From the NCBI GenBank assembly GCA_965263105.1, contig CBDHGL010000003.1, positions 682,001-746,000 of the forward strand: 64,000 nt of DNA, written 5' to 3'. Shown piece after piece: positions 16,819 to 25,665 of this stretch. Positions within the stretch are counted from its first letter, which is position 1. Every line of letters starts with the position of its first letter. A program made the translations under genes and the position numbers. The notes beneath the pieces are model-generated. The model was given only the letters and a program-made list of their open reading frames with translations, was not told the DNA's origin and did no database searches. The DNA comes from JBCCTX01 sp965263105. GTDB taxonomy: Bacteria; Bacteroidota; Bacteroidia; J057.

Positions 16819-17478
16819 TTACCGAATACCCAGATACTTATGCGTCTGCTGACTCAGTCGCCAATGAGGATGAGCCTGGATATACTCCATAATTAAGGGA
16901 AGCATTTCTTCTCTCCGGTCCCATTCTGGCTGGAGAAAAAGAGCCACATGCTTGGCACATTTTACCCGGTGCGATTCAGCCCACTCCAGGTCATGACGGT
17001 TAAATATGATCACTTTCAACTCATGGGCCAGGGCGTAGTAGGCCTCTAGGGGGACTTTAAATTTTTTGGGAGAAAAACAGACCCAGTCTAGGTCTCCAAG
17101 GAGGGGATGTACGCCAGCAGTTTCTAAATGTACCCTTATCTGGTGTTTGTGAAAAGCATCCACCAAGAGATTCAAGTTGTAAATTGTGGGTTCCCCTCCT
17201 GTGATAACTACCTGCCTTACCTCTGTTTGAGTTACTTCCCTTACGATTTCCGCAACAGTCATAAGTTGATGTGAACTAACTTCCCAAGATTCTTTCACAT
17301 CACACCAATGGCAACCTACATCACAACCTGCTAAGCGGATGAAATAAGAAGCCGTACCTGTCCAATATCCTTCTCCTTGGAGCGTTAAAAAATGCTCCAT
17401 TACAGGTAAGGGGTCATGCGAGCCATAGGCAAAAGGGGTTTCTTTAGACTTGTGCACGGAGCTATCTGGATGACTCAT
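16819..17478 (-). CDS. queE: 7-carboxy-7-deazaguanine synthase (radical SAM)
   Basis: Radical SAM enzyme of queuosine biosynthesis, converting carboxytetrahydropterin to 7-carboxy-7-deazaguanine. The iron-sulfur ligands are C52, C56 and C59 (CX3CX2C in G-C-D-V-G-C-H-W-C-D). F-L-T-L-Q-G-E-G-Y-W-T-G lies upstream, V-V-I-T-G-G-E-P-T in the middle, and the C-terminus ends L-S-Q-Q-T-H-K-Y-L-G-I-R; all are typical of QueE. Length 219 aa is normal. It lies 39 bp downstream of folD on the same strand. Other queuosine genes are not in the window. Confidence 0.93.
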   Translation of the reverse strand: MSHPDSSVHKSKETPFAYGSHDPLPVMEHFLTLQGEGYWTGTASYFIRLAGCDVGCHWCDVKESWEVSSHQLMTVAEIVREVTQTEVRQVVITGGEPTIYNLNLLVDAFHKHQIRVHLETAGVHPLLGDLDWVCFSPKKFKVPLEAYYALAHELKVIIFNRHDLEWAESHRVKCAKHVALFLQPEWDRREEMLPLIMEYIQAHPHWRLSQQTHKYLGIR

Positions 17479-17517
17479 CTTGAATTATTAGCATATTCTG
17501 ATGGAAAGCAAGACAGG

Positions 17518-18420
17518 TTATTTGGACACGGTTTTCTCGGCGCGATTTACAAAGGCGTCCAAGGTGTTTTTGAGAAGCATGGCCACTGTCATAGGACCAA
17601 CACCTCCAGGTACGGGAGTGATATAGGAGGTTTTGGGAGCCACATTTGGGAAATCCACATCTCCTTTTAGGCGGTAGCCCGATCGGGTATCAGTCGCAGG
17701 GACGCGGGTTATGCCCACATCAATTACAACGGCTCCTTCTTTGACCATATCTGCTTGGATTAACCCCGGAATACCTGTAGCAACAATTAAGATATCCCCT
17801 TGTAAGCAAAATCGTTTGAGATCTTCTGGAGGGGTATATTTATGACATAAGGTAACAGTTGCTTCTCCTGGATAACCTCCCCTAGACATCAAAATAGAGG
17901 TAGGCCTACCTACAATCCTACTCCTCCCTACCACCACACAGTGCCTTCCTTTGGTGGGAATATCATATCGCTTAAGCAATTCCAATATACCAGAAGGCGT
18001 AGCGGGAATCATGGCTGGGAAGTAATTTTGAGTAAGCATACCCACATTGAATGGGTGAAAGCCATCCACGTCCTTTTCTGGATTCACAGACTCGATCACA
18101 CGCTGTTGTGTAATCTGAGCGGGTAAGGGCATCTGTACGATGATCCCATCCACTTGAGGGTCTCTATTGTTTTCCTCAACTACTGCCAATAGTTCCTTTT
18201 CTTCAATATCCTTAGGCAGATGAACAAGCGATGAATGAAACCCCACATAATCGCAAGACTTGATCTTGTGACGAATATAGGTATGTGAGGCGGGGTTATC
18301 TCCTACCAAAATAGCTACCAAATGGGGCTTTCTGGGATGTAAAGGAGCTATCCGCTCCACTTCCTTTTTTATCTCTTCCTTAATAGTTTGGGAAAGCTTC
18401 TTTCCATCTAGTATCTGCAT
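17518..18420 (-). CDS. folD: Bifunctional methylenetetrahydrofolate dehydrogenase/cyclohydrolase
   Basis: Interconverts 5,10-methylene-, methenyl- and 10-formyl-tetrahydrofolate with NADP in the cytoplasm. Visible signatures: V-G-D-N-P-A-S-H-T-Y-I-R-H-K (catalytic Tyr and Lys region), D-G-I-I-V-Q-M-P-L-P, K-D-V-D-G-F-H-P-F-N-V-G, the Rossmann V-V-V-G-R-S-R-I-V-G-R-P, and T-P-V-P-G-G-V-G-P-M-T near the end. 300 aa is normal. It sits 43 bp downstream of ilvE in a run of minus-strand metabolic genes. Confidence 0.97.
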   Translation of the reverse strand: MQILDGKKLSQTIKEEIKKEVERIAPLHPRKPHLVAILVGDNPASHTYIRHKIKSCDYVGFHSSLVHLPKDIEEKELLAVVEENNRDPQVDGIIVQMPLPAQITQQRVIESVNPEKDVDGFHPFNVGMLTQNYFPAMIPATPSGILELLKRYDIPTKGRHCVVVGRSRIVGRPTSILMSRGGYPGEATVTLCHKYTPPEDLKRFCLQGDILIVATGIPGLIQADMVKEGAVVIDVGITRVPATDTRSGYRLKGDVDFPNVAPKTSYITPVPGGVGPMTVAMLLKNTLDAFVNRAEKTVSK

Positions 18421-18463
18421 GAATAGTAGGATTCAAACCTGAAATGTCTTTGTGAGAATAGCT

Positions 18464-19528
18464 TTATACTTTCACAACCCAACCATAGGGATCTGGCTTT
18501 ACCTCACTTTTAATATCTTGTAACGTATTCTTTAGCCAAGAACCTACAAGAGCATGTTGATCAGAAAAGGTCAAATCCCTTCCCGCATATCCAATTCGTT
18601 CAATCTGAGCAATAGTTGCCGCAGTTCCAGCCCCAAAAGCTTCTTTTAGAGTCCCCTGTTCATAGGCGCTTTCCACCTCATAGATTGTTATAGGTCGTAT
18701 TTCTATCTTATACCCGTTATCTTTCAGCAGTCGAATAACGCTATCCCGAGTTATTCCGGGCAGAATGGTCCCTGTCAGAGGGGAAGTGATAACGGTATCT
18801 CCTATAACAAAAAAGACATTCATGGTACCACATTCCTCTATATAAGCGTTTTCTTTGGCATCTAACCATAGGACATTGTCATAACCTTGCTCCTTGGCTA
18901 ACTTATCAGGAAGGATAGAAGCCGCGTAATTTCCTGCACATTTGGCACTACCAGTACCTCCCTGACTTGCCCGTACAAACTCCTTGGAAGCCAATAAACT
19001 GACTGGCTTGCTATAGTACCCTCCAACGGGACAGGTAAAGATTAGAAATACATAAGAATCAGAAGCCCTAACTCCTATGTATTCATCCGTTGCAAACATA
19101 AAAGGCCGGATGTATAAAGAACCCTTTTCCAGTGGAGGAACCCATTGTTGGTCCAAATTTACGAGAGCCTTTATACCTTCCATAAAAATGTGTTCAGGAA
19201 GTTCGGGCATTCCCATCCGGTAAGCAGAGCGGTTCAAGCGCAAAAAATTGTCTATAGGCCTGAATAACACAGGAGATCCATCAATTCCCTTTATGGCTTT
19301 CATCCCTTCAAAAATGGATTGGCCATAATGCAGGGCACATACACTTGGAGCCAGAGATAGACTTTCATAAGGCATTATTTGGGGTTCTTCCCACCTGCCT
19401 TCTGAATAACGTGCTACTAGCATATGGTCGCTGAAGACCCTCCCAAAAGGAATATGACTCATGTCTACCTGATCGATTCGACTTCGCTCGATCTGGCGAA
19501 TTTTGATGGACTCATTGATTAACTCCAT
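18464..19528 (-). CDS. ilvE: Branched-chain amino acid aminotransferase
   Basis: PLP enzyme of fold type IV that transfers the amino group between Leu/Ile/Val and 2-oxoglutarate; 354 aa matches the long (type II) bacterial form. Signatures: H-Y-G-Q-S-I-F-E-G-M-K-A, R-P-F-M-F-A-T-D-E-Y-I-G-V-R, G-S-A-K-C-A-G-N-Y-A-A-S (the Lys holds PLP), and E-C-G-T-M-N-V-F-F-V. Only 12 bp separate it from the upstream small secreted-protein gene. No other branched-chain biosynthesis gene is nearby. Confidence 0.95.
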   Translation of the reverse strand: MELINESIKIRQIERSRIDQVDMSHIPFGRVFSDHMLVARYSEGRWEEPQIMPYESLSLAPSVCALHYGQSIFEGMKAIKGIDGSPVLFRPIDNFLRLNRSAYRMGMPELPEHIFMEGIKALVNLDQQWVPPLEKGSLYIRPFMFATDEYIGVRASDSYVFLIFTCPVGGYYSKPVSLLASKEFVRASQGGTGSAKCAGNYAASILPDKLAKEQGYDNVLWLDAKENAYIEECGTMNVFFVIGDTVITSPLTGTILPGITRDSVIRLLKDNGYKIEIRPITIYEVESAYEQGTLKEAFGAGTAATIAQIERIGYAGRDLTFSDQHALVGSWLKNTLQDIKSEVKPDPYGWVVKV

Positions 19529-19540
19529 AATGGCATGTAT

Positions 19541-19924
19541 TTACGAATCTTTTTCTTCGTTATAAAAGCTTCCTGAATAATCTTTCCCCTTATATTTCAG
19601 AATAAAACTGTATCGTTTCCCCTTTTCCATAGGCTTTCTGCTAATTCTGATTGAATGACTACCAGATTGGTCGGCTACCGAACCCGTGATCCAAACTTTC
19701 TTCCCCTCTGGATTTGTCAGGTGAAGTTCTACGAAGCCCGGATAGTTAAGCTCATAAGTGATATACACATATGTTTTCTGGACATCGATCTTTTTTATGA
19801 ACAATCTAGAGGATTCTGTGCTCTGAGCATACCCTCCTAGGGATAAAAACAAGCATAAGGAAGCCCAAATTACGGAAAACTTCGCGGCAGACACAACCGA
19901 TTGAGACAATGAAATTCTATTCAT
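19541..19924 (-). CDS. Small secreted beta-sandwich-like protein of unknown function
   Basis: A 127-aa protein with a signal peptide (about residues 1-34, ending G-G-Y-A-Q-S). The mature part is about 90 residues of alternating strands (V-Y-I-T-Y-E-L-N-Y-P-G-F-V-E-L-H-L, K-K-V-W-I-T-G, Y-S-F-I-L-K-Y-K-G-K), suggesting an Ig-like or fibronectin-like fold. I do not recognise the family. It lies 22 bp after waaA and 12 bp before ilvE on the same strand, so it is probably in the same transcript. No active-site motif is seen. Confidence 0.75.
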   Translation of the reverse strand: MNRISLSQSVVSAAKFSVIWASLCLFLSLGGYAQSTESSRLFIKKIDVQKTYVYITYELNYPGFVELHLTNPEGKKVWITGSVADQSGSHSIRISRKPMEKGKRYSFILKYKGKDYSGSFYNEEKDS

Positions 19925-19946
19925 ACTTACAAATTCTTTTACAATT

Positions 19947-21197
19947 TCAAAACAATTTCTTTTCTCTACACCAGGAAATTATTTGTCCTGTAGCTCCAGC
20001 CTTGTTCTGGATATATTCCCTACATTTACGTTGGATATTGAGGGCAAGTTCAGAAGAGGTTGTTATCTCCTCCACAAGATGTAGAGCCTCTTGTGTAGAA
20101 GCAACAGAAAAACCGATCCGATTTTCAATTAATTCATACGCCTCAGGATATTTTTTATAGGAAGGCCCAAAAAAAACAGGGACCCCAAAAACGACAGCTT
20201 CCAAGGTATTGTGTAGGCCCTTATCCCATGCACCCCCAATGTAGGCAAGTTGAGCATAGGCGTATAAGCGAGAAAGCATACCTATATTATCAATCCAAAG
20301 GATTCGGTGTCTTTTTTCTCTTTTGTCTATCTCCGAATATCGCAGTGACCATTCTGGATACAGGTGTATCCATTTTTCTATTCTATCGGAGTGAATTTCA
20401 TGCGGAGCCAAAATCATACAGATGGGATGCTTATCTGCGAGTTCTTGAAAAATTTCAAATAGCATTTCCTCTCCCTTAGGCCAAGTACTCCCCCCAATGA
20501 GGCAATATCTTCCATCGACAAAGGCTTCTATTTCAGGTAGCGATTGAAAATTTTCTTGTGTTTGCAGGACGCGGTCGTAACGGGTATCTGAACTCAGGAT
20601 TACCTCTGCTGTAGGGGCAAAAGCTTTCAACAATTTGACCGTTTCTTGGTTTTGGGTGAAAATAGCGGTAAAGTGCGCAAAAATTGACTTATATAGACGT
20701 TGAAAGGGACCTTTTAGGAAACTGCTATCCGGATGCAGTTGGGCGGAGATCAATAGGGTGGGAATTTTTCTGGAAAAGCATTCCCTGAGGAAATGAATCC
20801 AAAGATCGTATTTAACAAAAAAGACTAACTGGGGTCGGACAATGTCCAGAAACTTTTGGGCATTTGTTGGGCTATCTAATGGGAGGTAGGTAACATGAGC
20901 AGCTTTTGCATAGTCTTTGCGTATTTCATAACCTGAGGGGGAGAAGAAACTTACGAGAAGTTTGAAGTCTGGCGCCTCCTCCAGGAATTTTTCCATTACG
21001 GGCCTACCTTGTTCAAATTCTCCCAGAGAAGCACAGTGAAACCAAATCCATTTGGCGGGATAGATTTTTTCGGCTAAGTTAGCCTCCCAATTTCTCCTTC
21101 CACGGATCCATTTGCCAGCTTTGGAATGAAAAGGGTAGAGGAGAATGAGGGAAAACTTATATAGAGATAAAGAGATCGAATACAGCCAACTTAACAT
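19947..21197 (-). CDS. waaA: 3-deoxy-D-manno-octulosonic acid transferase
   Basis: GT-B glycosyltransferase that adds Kdo to lipid A precursor at the inner face of the cytoplasmic membrane; 416 aa is normal. An N-terminal hydrophobic anchor is followed by W-I-W-F-H-C-A-S-L-G-E-F-E-Q-G-R-P, the family's H-x-A-S-x-G-E motif. F-F-V-K-Y-D-L-W-I and A-Y-I-G-G-A-W-D-K-G-L-H-N-T-L-E-A-V-V-F-G-V-P complete the signatures, the last including the acceptor/donor Glu. It starts the minus-strand run waaA, small secreted protein, ilvE, folD, queE. Confidence 0.95.
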   Translation of the reverse strand: MLSWLYSISLSLYKFSLILLYPFHSKAGKWIRGRRNWEANLAEKIYPAKWIWFHCASLGEFEQGRPVMEKFLEEAPDFKLLVSFFSPSGYEIRKDYAKAAHVTYLPLDSPTNAQKFLDIVRPQLVFFVKYDLWIHFLRECFSRKIPTLLISAQLHPDSSFLKGPFQRLYKSIFAHFTAIFTQNQETVKLLKAFAPTAEVILSSDTRYDRVLQTQENFQSLPEIEAFVDGRYCLIGGSTWPKGEEMLFEIFQELADKHPICMILAPHEIHSDRIEKWIHLYPEWSLRYSEIDKREKRHRILWIDNIGMLSRLYAYAQLAYIGGAWDKGLHNTLEAVVFGVPVFFGPSYKKYPEAYELIENRIGFSVASTQEALHLVEEITTSSELALNIQRKCREYIQNKAGATGQIISWCREKKLF

Positions 21198-21340
21198 ACT
21201 GTAGGATTGAAGAATATTCCAGGAAATTTTTTGTGGCTGTTAAATAAGGAAAAAATTGACTCAGGTATACGATTTTTCAGTTGAGGTTGTGATAAATACC
21301 CATTCGCGTGGCTTTTCTCCCAATTTTCTGCATGTACAGC

Positions 21341-21348
21341 TACATTTG
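21341..21348 (+). promoter_or_regulatory. Bacteroidota -7 element upstream of the DegT gene
   Basis: TACATTTG, an exact TAnnTTTG match, 86 nt before the DegT aminotransferase ATG in the 237-bp divergent gap with waaA. No clear TTTG is seen 19-21 bp upstream (only TTTTC). The remaining leader is AT-rich and I see no other element in it. Confidence 0.4.
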
Positions 21349-21434
21349 TAAGGGAGCTTATCCAAACTATTGTAGTGCGTCGCCTGGGGTTTTTTTGAAA
21401 ATTTTTAATAATTAACCTTGTTAATAATTTATAG

Positions 21435-22571
21435 ATGAAGATTCACATGGTTGACGTTATGGCGCAGCACCAGAAAATCCAGGTGGAAATGGATTCTGCT
21501 GTTCGGGAAGTGCTCACTTCCGGTGCCTTTATCAACGGTCCCGCAGTCAAACAGTTTAGAGCCAATCTAGGCAAATTCCTAGATGTGCCTCATGCAATCT
21601 CTTGCGCTAATGGCACAGATGCCCTTCAAGTGGCCTTGATGGCCCTCGAGCTTTCTCCAGGAGATGAGGTTATTACCCCCTCATTTACCTATGTAGCTAC
21701 TGTGGAGGTAATTTCCTTACTTCAACTTACTCCGGTCTTTGTTGAGGTGGACCCCCTTACCTTTAATATTGATCCAGAAGAAATTGAAAAGGCCATTACC
21801 AATCGTACCCGGGCCATTATTCCCGTTCATTTGTTTGGCCAATCAGCCCATATGGAGCCGATCATGCAGTTGGCCGAGAAACATGACCTGTATGTGGTAG
21901 AAGATAATGCCCAAGCGATTGGGAGCCACTTTTCCTTCTCTGATGGAAGGAAATTGAAAACCGGGACTATAGGCCATATTGGTTGCACCTCTTTTTATCC
22001 AAGCAAAAACTTAGGAGCCTGTGGAGATGGAGGAGCTATTTTTAGCCGAGATGAGGACCTGGCATCCAAAATATGGATCATTTGTAACCACGGGTCTCAG
22101 AAAAAATACTATCATGACTCTATTGGGGTTAATTCGAGGTTGGATTCTGTTCAGGCTGCCATTCTCGACATTAAACTTCAACATTTGGATACCTATAATG
22201 AAGCGAGGAAGTGGGCAGCAGACCGCTATGACGCCTTATTGGGCGATTGTGAAGAAGTAAGCACCCCCTTTAGAGCTCCCTATTCCAGCCACGTTTTTCA
22301 TCAATATACACTGAGAGTTAAGGAGGGAAGGGAAAAAAGAGATGCGATTAGAAACTTCCTGGCTGAGAAAGGGATTCCTTCTATGGTTTATTATCCCGTA
22401 CCTCTACACCTCCAAGGTGCCTACCGTGGGTACGGATATGAGGAAGGCCAATTGCCCATTTCGGAAAAACTTACAGCTGAGGTGATAAGTCTGCCCATGC
22501 ATTCTGAATTGAATGAAGATCAAATAGTTCACATAACAAATAACTTTAAAGAAGCATTGGTTAATGCTTAA
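21435..22571 (+). CDS. DegT/DnrJ/EryC1 aminotransferase (nucleotide-sugar type)
   Basis: PLP-dependent sugar aminotransferase, 378 aa. Key pieces: C-A-N-G-T-D-A-L-Q-V-A-L near residue 57, D-E-V-I-T-P-S-F-T-Y-V-A-T, V-V-E-D-N-A-Q-A-I-G-S and F-Y-P-S-K-N-L-G-A-C-G-D-G-G-A (the Lys carries PLP). The sequence looks close to WbpE/WlbC-type enzymes acting on UDP-3-keto-GlcNAc uronate, but the matching dehydrogenase and acetyltransferase are not here, so the exact sugar is open. It lies 27 bp upstream of ugd and probably shares its transcript; a surface polysaccharide role is likely. Confidence 0.9.
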   Translation: MKIHMVDVMAQHQKIQVEMDSAVREVLTSGAFINGPAVKQFRANLGKFLDVPHAISCANGTDALQVALMALELSPGDEVITPSFTYVATVEVISLLQLTPVFVEVDPLTFNIDPEEIEKAITNRTRAIIPVHLFGQSAHMEPIMQLAEKHDLYVVEDNAQAIGSHFSFSDGRKLKTGTIGHIGCTSFYPSKNLGACGDGGAIFSRDEDLASKIWIICNHGSQKKYYHDSIGVNSRLDSVQAAILDIKLQHLDTYNEARKWAADRYDALLGDCEEVSTPFRAPYSSHVFHQYTLRVKEGREKRDAIRNFLAEKGIPSMVYYPVPLHLQGAYRGYGYEEGQLPISEKLTAEVISLPMHSELNEDQIVHITNNFKEALVNA

Positions 22572-22598
22572 CCGTATTTATTTTAATTCCATAAGCGT

Positions 22599-23933
22599 AT
22601 GAAGATTGCTGTTATTGGATCTGGTTATGTTGGGTTAGTTACGGGAACCTGTTTTGCAGAAGCGGGAAACGAAGTACTCTGCGTTGACAATAATCAGGAG
22701 AAACTTGCTAAGTTGAAAGCCGGGGAAATTCCCATCTATGAGCCAGGGCTAGAAACGCTGTTCCATAGAAATACCAAAGAAGGAAGGTTATATTTCACCG
22801 ACTCGCTCCAGGAAGCTGTGGAAATGGCAGAAATCATATTTTTGGCTCTTCCAACTCCTCCAACAGAGGATGGATCCGCTGATTTGAAATATGTGCTTGG
22901 AGTGGCAGGCGAAATTGGAAAGATTCTCACAGAATATCGCGTTATCGTTAACAAAAGTACCGTTCCTGTAGGTACTGCGGATAAGGTTACAGCTGTAATC
23001 GAAGCACAAACTAATGTCGACTTTGACGTAGTGTCCAATCCAGAGTTTTTGCGTGAAGGTTTTGCCGTTCAGGATTTCATGAAACCCGAGCGGATCGTTA
23101 TCGGATGTTCTTCTGAAAGAGCGGAAGAAAAAATGCGTCAATTGTATTCTCCCTTTGTTCGTTCTGGAAATCCCGTCATTTTCATGGATGAAAGAAGTGC
23201 TGAGGTTACAAAATATGCAGCGAATTCTTTCTTGGCAACCAAGATTTCCTTCATGAATGAAATTGCCAACCTATGTGAATTGGTTGGAGCAAATGTAGAT
23301 AATGTAAGGAAAGGGATTGGAACGGATTCTCGGATTGGAAAACGCTTCCTCTTTCCTGGGGTTGGCTATGGGGGATCCTGCTTTCCCAAGGATGTATCTG
23401 CCTTATTTAAGACTTCAAACCAGTACGGATACGATTTCAAAATCTTGGATTCAGTAATGAAGGTCAATGAAGCGCAGAAACATATTTTGGTAGAGAAAGT
23501 CGTCAACAAATATGGAAACGACTTGTCTGGAAAGACTTTTGCCGTTTGGGGACTAGCATTCAAGCCCAATACGGATGATATTCGCGAGGCACCCGCTTTG
23601 GTAATCATTGAAGAACTACAAAAACGCGGAGCAAGCATTCAGGCTTTTGATCCGGAAGCAATTGAGTCCGTTAAAGCCTATTCACCTGTTCAGCCCGAGT
23701 ATGCCAAAGGTATGTATGAGGCATGTGAAGGGGCAGATGCCCTGTTGATTATTACAGAATGGAATGAATTCCGCGTGCCCGATTTTGATCGCTTACGTAC
23801 CAACCTAAAAGAGCCCATTATTTTTGATGGTCGAAACGTGTACGATCTTAATGAAATAGAAAAAATAGGGTTCACCTATTACTCCATCGGTCGTAGGGAA
23901 ATTATAGCCAAAACGGTTGTTTCTACTGGTTGA
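22599..23933 (+). CDS. UDP-glucose 6-dehydrogenase
   Basis: Oxidises UDP-glucose to UDP-glucuronate with two NAD+. Rossmann motif G-S-G-Y-V-G-L-V-T-G at residues 7-16; catalytic cysteine C261 in G-Y-G-G-S-C-F-P-K-D; C-terminal domain W-G-L-A-F-K-P-N-T-D-D-I-R-E-A-P. Length 444 aa is normal. It provides the substrate for the UDP-glucuronate decarboxylase 198 bp downstream. A strong terminator (23973-24008) between them means the two genes are not simply one transcript. Confidence 0.96.
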   Translation: MKIAVIGSGYVGLVTGTCFAEAGNEVLCVDNNQEKLAKLKAGEIPIYEPGLETLFHRNTKEGRLYFTDSLQEAVEMAEIIFLALPTPPTEDGSADLKYVLGVAGEIGKILTEYRVIVNKSTVPVGTADKVTAVIEAQTNVDFDVVSNPEFLREGFAVQDFMKPERIVIGCSSERAEEKMRQLYSPFVRSGNPVIFMDERSAEVTKYAANSFLATKISFMNEIANLCELVGANVDNVRKGIGTDSRIGKRFLFPGVGYGGSCFPKDVSALFKTSNQYGYDFKILDSVMKVNEAQKHILVEKVVNKYGNDLSGKTFAVWGLAFKPNTDDIREAPALVIIEELQKRGASIQAFDPEAIESVKAYSPVQPEYAKGMYEACEGADALLIITEWNEFRVPDFDRLRTNLKEPIIFDGRNVYDLNEIEKIGFTYYSIGRREIIAKTVVSTG

Positions 23934-23972
23934 GCCAGCTCCTAAGTAGAACCTTCTGGTTTGATTAAATGA

Positions 23973-24008
23973 CTGACTCCTTTGATTGCAAAGGAGTCAG
24001 TTTTTTTT
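23973..24008 (+). terminator. Rho-independent terminator after ugd
   Basis: A perfect 12-bp stem CTGACTCCTTTG/CAAAGGAGTCAG with the 4-nt loop ATTG, followed directly by eight T. It should end the DegT-ugd transcript 40 bp after the ugd stop. Confidence 0.92.
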
Positions 24009-24034
24009 ACCAAAAAAAATAATATGTCTACCCT

Positions 24035-24042
24035 TAAATTTG
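24035..24042 (+). promoter_or_regulatory. Possible -7 element for uxs-rfbC
   Basis: TAAATTTG matches TAnnTTTG and lies between the ugd terminator and the uxs ATG (90 nt before it). No clear TTG is found at the expected -33 spacing, so this is a moderate call; some separate promoter is expected after the strong terminator. Confidence 0.35.
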
Positions 24043-24131
24043 TTTCAAATAAAAGGCATAGGATTTGCAGGAAAGGATAGGATTTATTAATTTTCGAAAA
24101 ATTAAATTTATGTAATAATAAATTTCTCTTC

Positions 24132-25094
24132 ATGGCTGAAAAATCAAAAGTATTAATCACTGGTGGAGCTGGTTTCTTGGGTTCACATCTTGCAGATCGC
24201 TTTCTTTCTGAGGGGTTTTCGGTTATCGTAATGGATAACTTGATCACGGGAAACCTAGAGAATATTGAACATTTATTCGGGCATGAAGACTTTTTATTTC
24301 TTCAGCACGATGTAACCAACTTTGTTTGGGTAAAAGGGGAATTGGACTACATTATGCACTTTGCTTCTCCTGCGAGTCCCGTAGACTACCTAAAGTTGCC
24401 TATCAAAACGTTAAAAGTAGGGGCAATGGGGACCCATAAAGTATTAGGGCTTGCAAAACAGAAAGGGGCAAGAGTATTGATAGCCAGTACATCAGAAGTA
24501 TATGGAGATCCACTGGTTCATCCACAAAAAGAAGATTATTGGGGGAATGTAAATCCGATAGGTTTTAGGGGGGTATACGATGAGGCAAAACGCTATATGG
24601 AAGCACTTACCATGGCGTATCATCGCAAGCATGGACTTGAGACACGTATTGCCAGAATCTTTAATACCTATGGCCCCAGAATGCGCCTCAATGATGGTAG
24701 AGCCCTTCCTGCCTTTGCTAGTCAGGCCTTAAGGGGAGAGAATATTACCGTCTTCGGAGATGGAAGCCAGACGAGAAGTTTTTGTTATGTTGATGACTTA
24801 GTGGAAGGCCTATTTAGGTTGTTGATGAGCGATGAAAAATACCCTGTTAATATTGGCAATCCTAGTGAAATTTCTATCCTGGATTTTGCAAAAGAAATTA
24901 TCGAGATAACCGGGTCGACCAGTGAGATTATTTTTCAAGATTTGCCGAAGGACGATCCAAAAGTTCGACAGCCAGATATTAATCGAGCCAAGACTATCTT
25001 GAATTGGGAACCACAGGTTGTCCGAAGAGAAGGTCTTGAAAAAACACTAACATATTTTAAAGAGAAAATTCATGGCGTTGAAAAAGTTTACTAA
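24132..25094 (+). CDS. UDP-glucuronate decarboxylase (UDP-xylose synthase type SDR)
   Basis: Extended SDR, 320 aa, converting UDP-glucuronate to UDP-xylose through a 4-keto intermediate. NAD motif G-G-A-G-F-L-G-S-H at residues 11-19; S-T-S-E-V-Y-G-D-P; catalytic Y149-x3-K153 in V-Y-D-E-A-K; R-I-F-N-T-Y-G-P-R-M. The H-F-A-S-P-A-S-P-V-D-Y segment is typical of UXS and separates it from GalE-type epimerases. It overlaps rfbC by 23 nt, so they are co-translated. UDP-xylose is likely used for a glycan or surface polymer. Confidence 0.9.
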   Translation: MAEKSKVLITGGAGFLGSHLADRFLSEGFSVIVMDNLITGNLENIEHLFGHEDFLFLQHDVTNFVWVKGELDYIMHFASPASPVDYLKLPIKTLKVGAMGTHKVLGLAKQKGARVLIASTSEVYGDPLVHPQKEDYWGNVNPIGFRGVYDEAKRYMEALTMAYHRKHGLETRIARIFNTYGPRMRLNDGRALPAFASQALRGENITVFGDGSQTRSFCYVDDLVEGLFRLLMSDEKYPVNIGNPSEISILDFAKEIIEITGSTSEIIFQDLPKDDPKVRQPDINRAKTILNWEPQVVRREGLEKTLTYFKEKIHGVEKVY

Positions 25095-25665
25095 TGATTT
25101 TCCTGGTCTCTTAGTGATCAAGCCAGATATATTTGGGGATTCTAGAGGCTTTTTTATGGAATTATACAATAAAAACGCCTATGAAGAGCTTGGCTTAGAA
25201 GGAGTAGATTTTGTTCAAGATAACCTTTCTCGCTCTGGGAAAGGAGTTCTCAGGGGACTCCATTTTCAAAAACCCCCTTACACGCAAGCCAAGATGGTCA
25301 CCGTTTTTGAAGGAAGTGTTTTCGATGTCGCAGTGGATTTACGCGTGAATTCTCCTACCTATTCCCAGGCCTTTTGTTATGAACTAAATGCGGATGATCC
25401 TACCTTCGTCTACATCCCAGAGGGCTTTGCCCATGGATTTCAGGTATTATCGGAAACCTGTTTGTTTTTTTATAAGTGCAGCAATTTTTACAACAAATCG
25501 TCCGATAGTGGGGTATTGTGGAATGATCCGCATTTAGCGATTCCATGGAGAAATATTCCTCCCATCCTTTCCGAAAAGGATTTACATCATCCAAGTTGGG
25601 AGGAATTTGAATCCCCCTTTCAAGAATATGTAAAAGTTCCTGCCTCTGATTCAATAATTAGTTGA
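25072..25665 (+). CDS. rfbC: dTDP-4-dehydrorhamnose 3,5-epimerase family protein
   Basis: Cupin-fold epimerase, 197 aa, normally the third step of dTDP-L-rhamnose synthesis. Landmarks: D-S-R-G-F-F-M-E-L-Y, V-Q-D-N-L-S-R-S-G-K-G-V-L-R-G-L-H-F-Q (catalytic His), V-F-D-V-A-V-D-L-R and I-P-E-G-F-A-H-G-F-Q-V-L. rfbA, rfbB and rfbD are absent nearby, so it may complement a set coded elsewhere or act on another keto-sugar. Its 5' end overlaps uxs by 23 nt; its 3' end overlaps the convergent purM-like gene by 46 nt. Confidence 0.9.
   Translation: MALKKFTNDFPGLLVIKPDIFGDSRGFFMELYNKNAYEELGLEGVDFVQDNLSRSGKGVLRGLHFQKPPYTQAKMVTVFEGSVFDVAVDLRVNSPTYSQAFCYELNADDPTFVYIPEGFAHGFQVLSETCLFFYKCSNFYNKSSDSGVLWNDPHLAIPWRNIPPILSEKDLHHPSWEEFESPFQEYVKVPASDSIIS

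Noticed and set aside
16776..16892. 38-codon plus-strand frame near the queE end
   Set aside because: It runs antisense through the last codons of queE and shows no signal peptide or domain.
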